From Parabacteroides massiliensis (GTDB lineage: Bacteria; Bacteroidota; Bacteroidia; Bacteroidales; Tannerellaceae): a stretch of 64,000 bases of DNA. Location: the NCBI RefSeq assembly GCF_900155425.1, contig NZ_LT700191.1, forward strand, positions 793,918 through 857,917. The letters run 5' to 3'. The notes under the pieces are model-generated. The model was given only the letters and a program-made list of their open reading frames with translations. It was not told the origin of the DNA and did not search any database. Position 1 is the first letter of the stretch. Every line of letters starts with the position of its first letter. Positions 1 to 8,873 of the stretch are shown here, piece by piece. The position numbers and the translations under genes were made by a program.

Positions 1-1
1 C

Positions 2-1021
2 ACACTGTTGTTAGCGACACCGTTGTTTTATCTTCTGACCAAACATTACTATGCAGAAGACATGATCGATATTATCGAAGCCACCCAGCAAGGACATCCT
101 TTGCCCGCTATAGATTTGGAGCAAGACATCATGCATGGTATCATGATACAATTTGCCTTGATCAGCGGAGTATTGGGAATCGCTATCGTTTTTATGATGC
201 GTTTCATTTCACAACGGTTATGGAAACCTTTTGATGAATCTTTAAGGCAGATTGAAAGTTTCCGGTTGGAAAGTGGCATCGTTCCGCCGTTACCGGACTG
301 CGATGTAAAAGAGTTTGACCGGCTGAACCATGCCCTGACTCTTCTCATGGGGAACAGTATGAAAAGTTACCGGGCCCAAAAAGAATTTACAGAAAACGCT
401 TCACATGAACTACAAACGCCACTGGCTGTTTTTCAAAGTAAACTCGACTTGTTGCTTCAGCAACCGAACTTAACAGAACGGCAAGCTGTAGCCATACAGG
501 ATTTATATCAGATATCCAATCGTCTGGTCAGATTAAACCGTAATCTGCTATTACTTGCCAAAATCGAGAATAAACAATATGTGCAAATGGATTCCATTGA
601 CATAGTGGCCTGCATAGAAGAGCTTCTTCCTTCATTGGAAAGTCTGGCTGGCAATATCACGATCTGCAAATCATTCCAAAAACAAAGCCTTGTCATACAC
701 GGGAATAAAATTCTGCTGGAGAGCATGATAAACAATCTGGTTGTAAACGCGGTCCGGCATAATACCGCAAACGGGAAAATTGCGATTACAATCCGGGAAA
801 ATTGTTTCATCGTATCCAATACTTCCGAAGAGGGAGCATTAAATCCACAGCTAATATTCAACCGTTTCTATCATCCTTCCGAAAAGACGAAAGGCAACGG
901 GCTCGGACTCGCCATTGTAAAAGCAATTTGCGATTATCATGGATGGACAGTGGAATATGAATATAAAGACCGTAAACACTTTTTTAAAATACAATTCCAT
1001 CAGGAAGTTCAATCCCGATAA
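2..1021 (+). CDS. Sensor histidine kinase, 5' end cut by window edge
   Basis: This is the C-terminal part of a membrane sensor kinase of a two-component system; its response regulator would lie outside the window to the left. The frame is open to the first bases, so the visible TTG at base 8 is probably not the true start. Counting from there, one transmembrane helix spans about residues 47-67, followed by a linker and a dimerisation domain with the H-box ASHELQTP (phospho-acceptor His133), an N-box (NNLVVNAV, 242-249) and a G-box (GNGLGLAIV, 296-304). All core catalytic motifs are present, so the kinase looks functional. The periplasmic loop is short, so the signal cannot be guessed. The next gene starts 100 bases downstream on the same strand and may be a target. 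Confidence 0.9.
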   Translation, partial: TLLLATPLFYLLTKHYYAEDMIDIIEATQQGHPLPAIDLEQDIMHGIMIQFALISGVLGIAIVFMMRFISQRLWKPFDESLRQIESFRLESGIVPPLPDCDVKEFDRLNHALTLLMGNSMKSYRAQKEFTENASHELQTPLAVFQSKLDLLLQQPNLTERQAVAIQDLYQISNRLVRLNRNLLLLAKIENKQYVQMDSIDIVACIEELLPSLESLAGNITICKSFQKQSLVIHGNKILLESMINNLVVNAVRHNTANGKIAITIRENCFIVSNTSEEGALNPQLIFNRFYHPSEKTKGNGLGLAIVKAICDYHGWTVEYEYKDRKHFFKIQFHQEVQSR

Positions 1022-1088
1022 CCATCTGTTCAAGCACAGAAATACCGGTCTAAACAAAAGACTTCAAATTTTCCACAAATTTGCCTTC

Positions 1089-1096
1089 TACCTTTG
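1089..1096 (+). promoter_or_regulatory. Bacteroidota -7 element before PAP2 gene
   Basis: TACCTTTG matches the Bacteroidota sigma -7 consensus TAnnTTTG and lies 26 bases before the PAP2 ATG. No convincing TTG -33 element is seen at 19-21 nt spacing, so this is a partial match only. Confidence 0.4.
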
Positions 1097-1121
1097 TTGC
1101 AGTTTTCTTTAAGGATAGAAG

Positions 1122-2372
1122 ATGGTAAAAACAATTATTGCAATCGCTTTATTTTGCTCGACCTTTACTGCCCGGGCAACTGTCGGCTACATTGACGAGG
1201 ATGTGCATGACACATTAACGATTCGCTCCATGAGCCGATTTGAACAAACATTAGATAAAATAACCTCTTCCCAAGCTTACCAAATGACCTGTATCGGCGT
1301 ACCTCTTATCATAGGCGGAGCGATTGTAAAAGGGGAAGATGACCATTTTCAGCAGTTAAGAAATGACTATCTGCCTTCGTTCAACCGCCACTTCGACGAT
1401 TATCTGCAATATCTTCCGGCAGCGGTGATGCTCGGAATGAAAGTCGGTGGAGTGGAAGGGCGCAGTTCGTGGGGACGAATGTTGGTTTCCGATGCATTCT
1501 CTGCTATAATCATGTCTACTGTAGTTTGGCAACTAAAGGTCAGTACCCAAGTCACACGTCCCGATGGTTCCAACAACCATTCTTTTCCTTCGGGACATAC
1601 CGCCACCGCTTTCATGACAGCAACAATGATGAGCAAAGAATATGGTGGACGCAGTCCCTAGTATAGCGTGGGAGCCTATTCCGTTGCAACAGTAACGGGA
1701 CTCATGCGAATGGCCAATAATAAGCACTGGCTGAGTGACGTGCTGGCCGGAGCTGGATTTGGAATTTTATCCACAGAATTAGGTTATTATTTGGCAGATC
1801 TTATATTTAAAGATAAAGGCTTCCATTCTTTTCATTCACAGGAATCTTTCGACCGGCTGAGGTTCCCTTCTTTTATCGGTATCTATATGGGCTTCAATCT
1901 GGCTCCCGGCACTTACCTTCTCCCGGATCATTACCGGTTAAAATTTTCGACAGGAAGCAACGCCGGAATAGAAGGAGCCTGGTTTTTCAGTCCCTACATC
2001 GGTATTGGCGGACGTTTTTCTGCGGGCAATATGGCCGTCACCTTAAATAATGAAGGCCAAAACAATGCATTAGACCTTATATCGGGCTATGCCGGTACTT
2101 ACTTTTCCTATCCGCTTAGCTCGCGATTACAGATTGGAAGCAAGCTTTTGGTCGGGTACAATTATTTCACCTCTTGCAAATTACCTACTATGACGATCGG
2201 TAATAAAGGGGGAATCGGCATGGGGACCGGACTTTCTTTTTCTTTTCAGGCCAAACAAAATATGGCAGCCAAACTTTTTTTTGATTATAACCTGATTCAT
2301 CCAGCCATACAGTCAGAGAAAAAATGCATGCAACTTATGACGTTAGGAAGCTCTGTCGCCGTATCTTTTTAA
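1122..2372 (+). pseudogene. PAP2-family phosphatase with C-terminal beta-barrel, broken by an in-frame amber stop
   Basis: The gene encodes an exported PAP2 (type 2 phosphatidic acid phosphatase) domain followed by about 190 residues that look like an outer-membrane beta-barrel ending in Phe. Residues 1-20 are a signal peptide. Motif 1 (K139-x6-RP), motif 2 (PSGH, 156-159) and, beyond the break, motif 3 (R-x5-HWLSD) can all be read. A TAG at 1659-1661 interrupts the frame between motifs 2 and 3. The same frame resumes at once with no indel, and a TGG (Trp) to TAG change explains it. The truncated product (179 residues) lacks the catalytic His of motif 3. A GTG at 1668 could restart translation of the second half, but that half lacks motifs 1 and 2. 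Alternatives are a sequencing error, readthrough or a recent nonsense mutation. Confidence 0.85.
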
Positions 2373-2393
2373 AGCAAGGATATGCAAGCTGGC

Positions 2394-3158
2394 CTATAGC
2401 TTTTCCGGCATATACTTCCAAAATCGGGCAGGCATGTGTTGGCGGTGCAGTTTGGGGTTGAGACGTTCTTTAATGGCGATAGATTTGAAGTAGGTTTTCC
2501 ACATCTGCTGGAAAAGTTTCTCGTCGGCATCCATCAGTTCTTCGCTGAGCAAACCGGAAAGGAGATGGGCCTCCTTCTCTTCAAAACGGACTTCGACTGT
2601 TTCTTTCAGGTCGTAATAGTAACCGTACTCGCGTTTCAAGTCATAGAGCAGCCAACACTGATCGGCAAAACGGTCTTTCAGGTGTGGCAAGGTAAGAGGA
2701 AGTACGTTATATACAGGTTTGACGGCTGCAAAGAAAGTCCCGTCCGCAGCTTTCTGAAAACGGAGGAACTGGATGACACGCAGGCGTTCGTTCGTCACCT
2801 TCTTCCATATCTTGGATACTTCGAGAACATCTGGATCGCCGAAGTTCAGTTCGATCGTACGGGGGGCATCGATCGCCTTGCGGATATAGTGGAAAAGCAA
2901 CATGTCCACTTCAGGCAATTCGGACAGCCAGGTAACGGTAATCACAGACAAAGCCATATCGGAAAGTCTCTTCTGCAAACCTTTCCAGACACGGTCCACC
3001 TTGGCATCGTCCGTGCAGATCGTCACCGCCTCATCATAAAACAAAGGAAAAGGTTCTCCTTCCGCTAACAGCAGATCGGGAAAGCTACGACGCGAATAAG
3101 CGTCAAAGACAGCAGTCAGCAGCCCTTCAAAAGTCTTATCGTACACAAATATCGTCAT
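2394..3158 (-). CDS. TIGR03915-type DNA metabolism protein (DUF4130 family)
   Basis: This 254-residue protein is the usual partner of a radical-SAM 'DNA modification/repair' protein, and the pair is recognised as TIGR03915/TIGR03916. The N-terminus (TIFVYDKTFEGLLTAVFDAY) is the family signature, and the C-terminus (MPARFWKYMPE) is also typical. In other lineages this domain is fused to a uracil-DNA-glycosylase-like domain, which suggests a role in handling damaged or modified bases; that is family inference and no activity is shown. The ATG overlaps the stop codon of the upstream radical-SAM gene by 4 bases, so the two are translationally coupled. The gene converges with the PAP2 gene. Confidence 0.88.
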   Translation of the reverse strand: MTIFVYDKTFEGLLTAVFDAYSRRSFPDLLLAEGEPFPLFYDEAVTICTDDAKVDRVWKGLQKRLSDMALSVITVTWLSELPEVDMLLFHYIRKAIDAPRTIELNFGDPDVLEVSKIWKKVTNERLRVIQFLRFQKAADGTFFAAVKPVYNVLPLTLPHLKDRFADQCWLLYDLKREYGYYYDLKETVEVRFEEKEAHLLSGLLSEELMDADEKLFQQMWKTYFKSIAIKERLNPKLHRQHMPARFWKYMPEKL

Positions 3159-4423
3159 GATTCTTCCCTGAATTGAAGGACAAGCTGGCGGTCGTCGTTT
3201 TTCTTCCCTCCCGCTTTCCGGGTAAGGATTTGACGAACAGCTTCAGGTGAGACTTCGTTGATCGTGCGGACAGGTAGTTCGTGGCAGGTAATGAAATACT
3301 GGGCTTTCTTCATCACAACACCGATCTTCTTCAATTGCTCCGTTCCCAGGCGGGAATAGCGGCGGGAGACAACGATCAATTTCGCCGACTTCACCCCGAT
3401 ACCGGGTACGCGAAGAAGCATCTCGTAATCCGCCTTATTGATATCTACCGGGAACTGTTCCGGATGACGCAACGCCCAGCCAAGTTTCGGATCGACTTCC
3501 AAATCCAGATCCGGACAGGCATCGTTCACAATCTCATCCACTTTGAACTGATAGAAACGCAGGAGCCAGTCCGCCTGATACAGGCGGTTCTCCCGTACCA
3601 AAGGCGGCTGCTTCAGAGCCGGCAACCGATTATCGTATGCATTGACGGGGATAAAACCGGAATAATAGACACGTTTCATTGTCGGACGCTGGTAAAGGGC
3701 GGACGAGAGACGAAGGATATCTTTATCCGAATCGGACGTCGCCCCGACAATCATCTGCGTGCTCTGCCCGGCAGGCACAAAACGCGGAGCATGGCGGAAA
3801 CGTTTCCGTTCTTCGGCACTTTGCAAAACCCCTTGCTGGATATAACGCATCGGCTGAAAGACGCTCTGGAAATCTTTTTCGGGAGCCAATAACTGAAGAC
3901 TTTTCTCGTTTGGAATCTCGATGTTCACACTCATACGGTCAGCATAAAGCCCGGCTTCGTTCACCAGTTCCTGGCTGGCACCAGGAATACTTTTCAAGTG
4001 GATATAGCCGTTAAACCGGTACACTGTCCGGAGGTCTTTTACTACTTTGACGAGGCGCTCCATGGTGTAATCGGCATTGCGCACGACGCCGGAACTTAGG
4101 AAAAGCCCTTCAATATAGTTACGGCGGTAAAACTCGATCGTGAGGTTCACCAGTTCCGTCACCGTCAATGTAGCACGGGGAATATCGTTGCTGCGGCGAT
4201 TGATGCAGTAGGCACAATCGAACATGCAGTAATTTGTCAGCATGATTTTCAGCAAAGAAATGCAACGCCCATCTTCGGCAAAGCTATGACAAATGCCCCA
4301 CCCTGCCGCACTTCCGATCCCGCCGCTCTTGTTCTTTCGCGACGTTCCGCTGGAAGCGCAAGAGACATCGTACTTGGCCGATTCAGCCAGTACTTTCAGT
4401 TTTTCAAGCACTTTTTCGTCCAT
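3155..4423 (-). CDS. Putative DNA modification/repair radical SAM protein (TIGR03916)
   Basis: This 422-residue radical S-adenosylmethionine enzyme has the [4Fe-4S] cluster motif C66-x3-C70-x2-C73 (CMFDCAYC). A C-terminal helix-hairpin-helix near residue 340 (RVPGIGVKSAKLIV) is of the non-specific DNA-binding type. Combining a radical-SAM barrel with a DNA-binding HhH is diagnostic of the TIGR03916 family, which always travels with the TIGR03915 gene found here immediately downstream with a 4-base overlap. A repair or base-modification chemistry is inferred for the family; the substrate is unknown. The start is the only ATG giving the conserved N-terminus (MDEKVLEKLKVLAESAKYD). Confidence 0.9.
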   Translation of the reverse strand: MDEKVLEKLKVLAESAKYDVSCASSGTSRKNKSGGIGSAAGWGICHSFAEDGRCISLLKIMLTNYCMFDCAYCINRRSNDIPRATLTVTELVNLTIEFYRRNYIEGLFLSSGVVRNADYTMERLVKVVKDLRTVYRFNGYIHLKSIPGASQELVNEAGLYADRMSVNIEIPNEKSLQLLAPEKDFQSVFQPMRYIQQGVLQSAEERKRFRHAPRFVPAGQSTQMIVGATSDSDKDILRLSSALYQRPTMKRVYYSGFIPVNAYDNRLPALKQPPLVRENRLYQADWLLRFYQFKVDEIVNDACPDLDLEVDPKLGWALRHPEQFPVDINKADYEMLLRVPGIGVKSAKLIVVSRRYSRLGTEQLKKIGVVMKKAQYFITCHELPVRTINEVSPEAVRQILTRKAGGKKNDDRQLVLQFREES

Positions 4424-4481
4424 AATTGCTACCGGGATTTCTTGACAAAAGTAAGAATAATCTTTTACTATTTCTTCGCTC

Positions 4482-4799
4482 TCAAAAGAAAAGTAATCCT
4501 ACCTTCTTGGAAGGATCACTCCACTCTTCAAACATCCTCACAGTCAGCAGGTTTTCAGGCTTCGTATTGCGTGGATCGTTCAGATAGCGTTCATAACTCG
4601 GCTCGTCACGGAGTGTACAACCCATCTCTGGCAATTTCTTTGCATAGATCGTATCGTAAACGGCTTGCAGATATTCATATGATCCCTTATAAATAAAGGA
4701 TGCATAGCAACCGGTCGGGATCTGCTTGGATCCAACTTCGCCTTTCGGCAGAACAGGTTCAGGCATGACCATGCAAACATCCGTACGCAATTTATCTTC
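4482..4799 (-). pseudogene. Remnant of a GyrI-like effector-binding domain (AraC/SbmC type)
   Basis: Read on the minus strand from about 4799, the frame gives EDKLRTDVCM..., then GEVGSKQIPTGCYASFIYKG, then YERYLNDP, NTKPENL and a typical end. This matches the C-terminal half of the GyrI-like small-molecule-binding domain found alone (SbmC) or at the end of AraC-type regulators. The N-terminal half of the domain and any DNA-binding region are missing. Upstream, the same frame runs as meaningless sequence inside the 3' end of the aminotransferase gene, whose stop codon (4792-4794) sits at the start of the recognisable homology. The simplest reading is a deletion that removed the 5' part of a regulator and joined the rest to the aminotransferase gene. 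Confidence 0.7.
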
Positions 4800-5841
4800 T
4801 GATATATCTTTTTTTCTGGTCTGAGAGCCATTCCCGTACCGCATTGACAAGTATCCGGTTCTCAGCTGCTGTCTGTGCCGAAATACGGAGATAGGTTTCA
4901 TCCAGACTGCGGAAATTGGAGGCATCACGGATCAACAGGCCGTGATGATCCCACAAATACTGCTTCAACGCAGCGGCCGTTCCTTTTTTCAAACGGACCA
5001 AAAAGAAAGTAACGGATGTCGGCAACGCTTCCAGGTCGCCCAACTCATTCAACTGGTCGATCAGGCAGGCAGTCTCATGTTGCCATTCACGAAGAGGCAA
5101 GACATATTGCTCCGGATGTGTCAAGATATATTTACCGGCTTCCACTGCAATTGCATTGACAGACCAGGGAATGATGTACCGGTTTATCTGCTCGACCTTT
5201 TCAGGAGAAGCGATCAGGTAACCTATGCGGAGTCCCGGTATATTATGCGCTTTCGAGATCGATTGAATCAGGATCAGGTTCGGATGATCGCGGACATCCG
5301 AGGGTTTCAGCAACTTTTCCGTTGTGAAGGCGACGTATGCCTGGTCAATAACAAAGACCGTTTGCCTGTTTGCCTCGATCAATGCCAGCAGGTCCATCCG
5401 GCGGATCAGTTTGCCGTCCGGATTATTCGGGTTACAAATCCAGCAGAAGTCCTGCCCTTCCAGCGAAAGGCCGGACAGGTCGCACGAAGTCGGGAAGAAA
5501 CATATCTCATGTCCATGCAAGCGGCAGGCATCTTCATACTCAGCAAAAGAAGGAACGGCAATAGCAGATTTCGCTCCTTTCCAGGTTTGTGCCAGCAGAT
5601 AGAATGCCGTGATTGAGCCGTTCGTAACTACGATATTATCCTCCTCCACCTCATGGCAGTGAGCAAGCAATCGTTTCAGAGAAGAAGCATCCGGTTCCGG
5701 ATAACGCGTCAGTTCATAAAATCGCTTGTTCAAGTGTTCCCTGAGTGTGCGGAGATCAGCTCCATGCCATACATTTGAACTGAAATTTATCTTTACCTCT
5801 TTCTGCGAATTATAGTGATCGTCACCGTGTCCGAATAACAT
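4792..5841 (-). CDS. CobD-like PLP-dependent aminotransferase / threonine-phosphate decarboxylase
   Basis: This is a fold-type I PLP enzyme of 349 residues. The N-terminal GHGDD followed by NFSSNV is typical of CobD (L-threonine-O-3-phosphate decarboxylase, making aminopropanol phosphate for the cobalamin nucleotide loop) and distinguishes it from HisC. Catalytic features are NPNNPDG (138-143), D166 that contacts the PLP ring, K197 in SISKAHNIPG (Schiff base) and R205. No other cobalamin gene is in the window, so the role rests on similarity; a histidinol-phosphate aminotransferase-like role is the alternative. The C-terminus (KKRYIRR) ends exactly where a truncated GyrI remnant begins, so the last residues may have been altered by that rearrangement. 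Confidence 0.82.
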   Translation of the reverse strand: MLFGHGDDHYNSQKEVKINFSSNVWHGADLRTLREHLNKRFYELTRYPEPDASSLKRLLAHCHEVEEDNIVVTNGSITAFYLLAQTWKGAKSAIAVPSFAEYEDACRLHGHEICFFPTSCDLSGLSLEGQDFCWICNPNNPDGKLIRRMDLLALIEANRQTVFVIDQAYVAFTTEKLLKPSDVRDHPNLILIQSISKAHNIPGLRIGYLIASPEKVEQINRYIIPWSVNAIAVEAGKYILTHPEQYVLPLREWQHETACLIDQLNELGDLEALPTSVTFFLVRLKKGTAAALKQYLWDHHGLLIRDASNFRSLDETYLRISAQTAAENRILVNAVREWLSDQKKRYIRR

Positions 5842-5851
5842 CTTGGGGAAA

Positions 5852-5875
5852 TTATGATTTATGAATTATGATTTA
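5852..5875. repeat. Left copy of a 24-nt AT-rich inverted repeat bracketing the GH3 gene
   Basis: The 24 bases here are identical to the reverse complement of 8921-8944. The copy begins 10 bases past the start of the CobD-like gene and includes the stop codon (5873-5875) of the GH3/serine hydrolase gene. It is built of TTATGAT/TTTATGA units, so low complexity contributes to the match. Confidence 0.75.
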
Positions 5876-8854
5876 TTTGATCGCTTTATATATTGCGTCT
5901 TGGATGCGTGTACGAATCTCCAGCGAACTCAACTTATTGTTGGCCCGCGTCGGGTTCACACGGTTGGACAGGAAGATATACAGCAGGTTGTTGTCCGGAT
6001 CTACCCAGAAACAAGTACCGGTAAAACCGGTATGTCCATAGACTGAGACAGGAGCCAAATTGCCGCAAGGAGAAGTTTTACCTCCACCGGCTACCGGCTT
6101 GTCGAACCCCAGACCGCGACGACAAGTCGGGCTTTTGCTTTGAGTAAAGAGGCGACTGGTCTCTTTGGATAAATATTCTTCACCTCCGTAACTTCCCTGG
6201 TTCAGATAGAGCTGCAACACTTTCGCCAAGTCGCCCGCGTTGGAGAAAAGTCCGGCATTACCCGAAACACCTCCCTGGAAAGCGGCAGCCTCATCGTGCA
6301 CATAGCCGCGCAGCAGCTGGCGACGGATAAAACCATCGTACTCGGTCGGGACAATCTGCATAGTATCGAGGATGTGCAATGGATTGTAGGTCGTATGCCT
6401 GGCACCAAGCCGGTTGAAGAACGTGTCATACAGCAGACGGTCCATAGGTTGCTGCATCTGCTTTTCCACCATCATTTTCAAAAGGATAAAATTGATGCAA
6501 CTATATTTGTACTTGCCGCGCATACCGAGGCGCGAGTCTTTGATCTCCTGGATAATGGTGTCTTTAAAAGAGTCGTGCAAATACATGTTACGAGCCACTT
6601 CGGTCGTAAAGCCCGGTTTCCTGTCAAAGGAAACCAAACCGGGCAGAAAAGAGAAGTCGTTGCGCACATACGTCCGGGCATCGAAACGGATCGGATGCGT
6701 CTGGCTCTTTGCATTGCTGTACAGGCTGCCTTTGTAACTGTCCTTATCGATCGCGTTCAGATAGAAATTGATCGTCGGCGTCAGCCCTGACTGATGGTAG
6801 AGGAGATCTCTGATGAGCAGATTCTTCTTATCCGAATCCTTCAGTTCGGGAATAAAATCGGATATCTTATTGTTCAGCGTGAACTTCTTGTCATCATAGG
6901 CTTTCATTACGGCCAACAAGGTCCCCGCCGCTTTGGAAGAAGAAGCCAGGTCATAGACGGAGTTTTCGTCAACAGCCTGTTTCTTGTCATAATCGAAATA
7001 GCCGAATGATTTTTCATAGATAATCATCCCATCTTTGGCTACAAGCACCTGGCAACCGGGAAAAGCCTTCTGTTCCAGGCCGTCTTCTACGATAGAAGCG
7101 ATCACGTTCAAGCGTTCAAGGTTTGCCCCTACTTCTTCCGGCTCATGATAGCCGAGACGTGTCTTTCCTGTAAATACGCCCGTCCCCGCCGTATACAAAG
7201 TAGGGATGGAAACCGGTAGCTTTCCTTTGGCTGCAATACCGCCAAAAATGGCTTGCGCGGCATATTTCTGAGCAAGCGGCGTGCCCTCGTAGGCCATTAC
7301 GACCGCTTTGGCTTTCAATATGGATGATTTATATTCTTTACAAAAATAGGGCAAGGTAAAAAAGGCATAGATTAATTCTTTCTTGGCTGCCAACTCACGC
7401 AATGCCAAACTTTCCGGAATACGGACCGTATGTACGCCGCAGATAACCACATCATATTTCTCCAGTTTCTTATACACGTTCTGCACTTGGGCGGCCGTTG
7501 CATTCCGGCTGATACTGAAACTGGCGATCGAATCATAACGTCCCAACATCTTCTGAAACTCGTTATCCACCCCGTCACCGATAGACAGGGCTGCTATCTT
7601 TTTCTTATCGAGTTGCTTCAACGGGATGATGCTGTCTTCATTCTTCAAGAGGGTGATCGCTTCTTCATTCAACTTGGCAGCGAGCCATGCAGCATGGGGA
7701 GAGTTCAGCCGTTCGGACAAACCTTTCGTATCGACCGGGTGATAATCGTTCAACCCGGCAATGTATTTATATTGCAGAATCTTGATGATCTTCGCTTCTA
7801 TCTCTTCTCTATCCAAAATTCCATCTTCCAATGCTTCCTTCACGGCTGCGAAGTCATTGAGCGGTGCTGCCGGTGCCAAAAGAATGTCATTGCCGGCCAA
7901 CAGTGCCTTCACGGATGGATTATCGGATTTACGAGTAGTAGCCCCTTTCATCGCCAAAGCATCGGTAAAGCACAATCCTCGGAATCCGAGTTCTTTTTGC
8001 AACAGGCCGGTGACGACAGCACGGGACATGGAGACCGGCCTATTGCGTGCCTTGTCCAACGCCGGGACATACAGATGCCCGGTCATCACACCGGCATAAC
8101 CGTCATAGATGTAACGTCTGAAAGGCAACAGTTCCACACTGTCCAAGCGTGCCCGGTCATGATGAACGGCAGGCAGCGTATAATGGGAGTCTTCAGCGGT
8201 ATCGCCATGCCCGGGGAAATGCTTGGCAACGGACAAGATACCCTGCCCTTCCAGCCCGCGGGCATACGCCAGACCTTTGTCGGCTACCGCCTGCGGATTC
8301 TCGCCGAAGGAACGGAGTCCGATCACCGGATTGTCTGTATTGCTGTTCACGTCCATATCGGGTGCGAAATTGATATGGATTCCCATCTCCTTGCACTGAC
8401 GGGCAACTTCCTTGCCGTATTCGGTTATCAAATCGTTATCTTCGATCGCCCCCAACATCATATTCTTCGGGAAACGGGTCGTACCGGATAGACGCATGGA
8501 AAGTCCCCATTCTCCGTCAAGCGACACGAGCATCGGTACGCGGGATGCTTTTTGCAGGCGGTTCGTCACCTCCGCCTGCATGACCGGATCGCCCTTATGG
8601 AAAAGGATACCACCGATCTTCATTTCATTGACATAACGCATCAGACGTTGCATATTACGTGTGTCGGATTTCGGGTTGGCAATGACCATAAAGAGTTGTC
8701 CGACACGTTCGTCATCGCTTATCGCATCGAAAACGGAGTCCACCCAATGGTTCATTTTCGCTTTGTCCACTGCCCGGTAAAGGTTCGGTGTCGTCTGGGC
8801 GACAGCGGAAAGGACGGTAACACAACTAATTAAAAATATATATATTTTCTTCAT
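5873..8854 (-). CDS. Fusion of NagZ-like GH3 beta-N-acetylglucosaminidase and class C-type serine hydrolase
   Basis: This exported protein has 993 residues, with a signal peptide at about 1-19. The N-terminal half is glycoside hydrolase family 3 of the NagZ type: KHFPGHGDT (211-219) carries the His-Asp general acid/base loop, and D298 in CFTDALAMKG is the nucleophile. Residues about 585-993 form a beta-lactamase/esterase-type serine hydrolase with S638-S-S-K641 as the SxxK motif and HTGFTGT (941-947) as the KTG-like motif. The usual Tyr motif reads YSC (784-786) rather than YSN or YSD. The combination suggests periplasmic trimming of peptidoglycan fragments, with sugar cleavage and a peptide or ester cleavage in one chain. 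Related fusions exist in Bacteroidota. The gene is bracketed by a 24-nt inverted repeat. Confidence 0.92.
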   Translation of the reverse strand: MKKIYIFLISCVTVLSAVAQTTPNLYRAVDKAKMNHWVDSVFDAISDDERVGQLFMVIANPKSDTRNMQRLMRYVNEMKIGGILFHKGDPVMQAEVTNRLQKASRVPMLVSLDGEWGLSMRLSGTTRFPKNMMLGAIEDNDLITEYGKEVARQCKEMGIHINFAPDMDVNSNTDNPVIGLRSFGENPQAVADKGLAYARGLEGQGILSVAKHFPGHGDTAEDSHYTLPAVHHDRARLDSVELLPFRRYIYDGYAGVMTGHLYVPALDKARNRPVSMSRAVVTGLLQKELGFRGLCFTDALAMKGATTRKSDNPSVKALLAGNDILLAPAAPLNDFAAVKEALEDGILDREEIEAKIIKILQYKYIAGLNDYHPVDTKGLSERLNSPHAAWLAAKLNEEAITLLKNEDSIIPLKQLDKKKIAALSIGDGVDNEFQKMLGRYDSIASFSISRNATAAQVQNVYKKLEKYDVVICGVHTVRIPESLALRELAAKKELIYAFFTLPYFCKEYKSSILKAKAVVMAYEGTPLAQKYAAQAIFGGIAAKGKLPVSIPTLYTAGTGVFTGKTRLGYHEPEEVGANLERLNVIASIVEDGLEQKAFPGCQVLVAKDGMIIYEKSFGYFDYDKKQAVDENSVYDLASSSKAAGTLLAVMKAYDDKKFTLNNKISDFIPELKDSDKKNLLIRDLLYHQSGLTPTINFYLNAIDKDSYKGSLYSNAKSQTHPIRFDARTYVRNDFSFLPGLVSFDRKPGFTTEVARNMYLHDSFKDTIIQEIKDSRLGMRGKYKYSCINFILLKMMVEKQMQQPMDRLLYDTFFNRLGARHTTYNPLHILDTMQIVPTEYDGFIRRQLLRGYVHDEAAAFQGGVSGNAGLFSNAGDLAKVLQLYLNQGSYGGEEYLSKETSRLFTQSKSPTCRRGLGFDKPVAGGGKTSPCGNLAPVSVYGHTGFTGTCFWVDPDNNLLYIFLSNRVNPTRANNKLSSLEIRTRIQDAIYKAIK

Positions 8855-8873
8855 CGAAAAAGTTGAAATTTAT

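Noticed and set aside
7430-8491. 353-codon plus-strand frame inside the GH3/serine hydrolase gene
   Set aside because: It is the antisense shadow of a gene with complete catalytic motifs on the minus strand.
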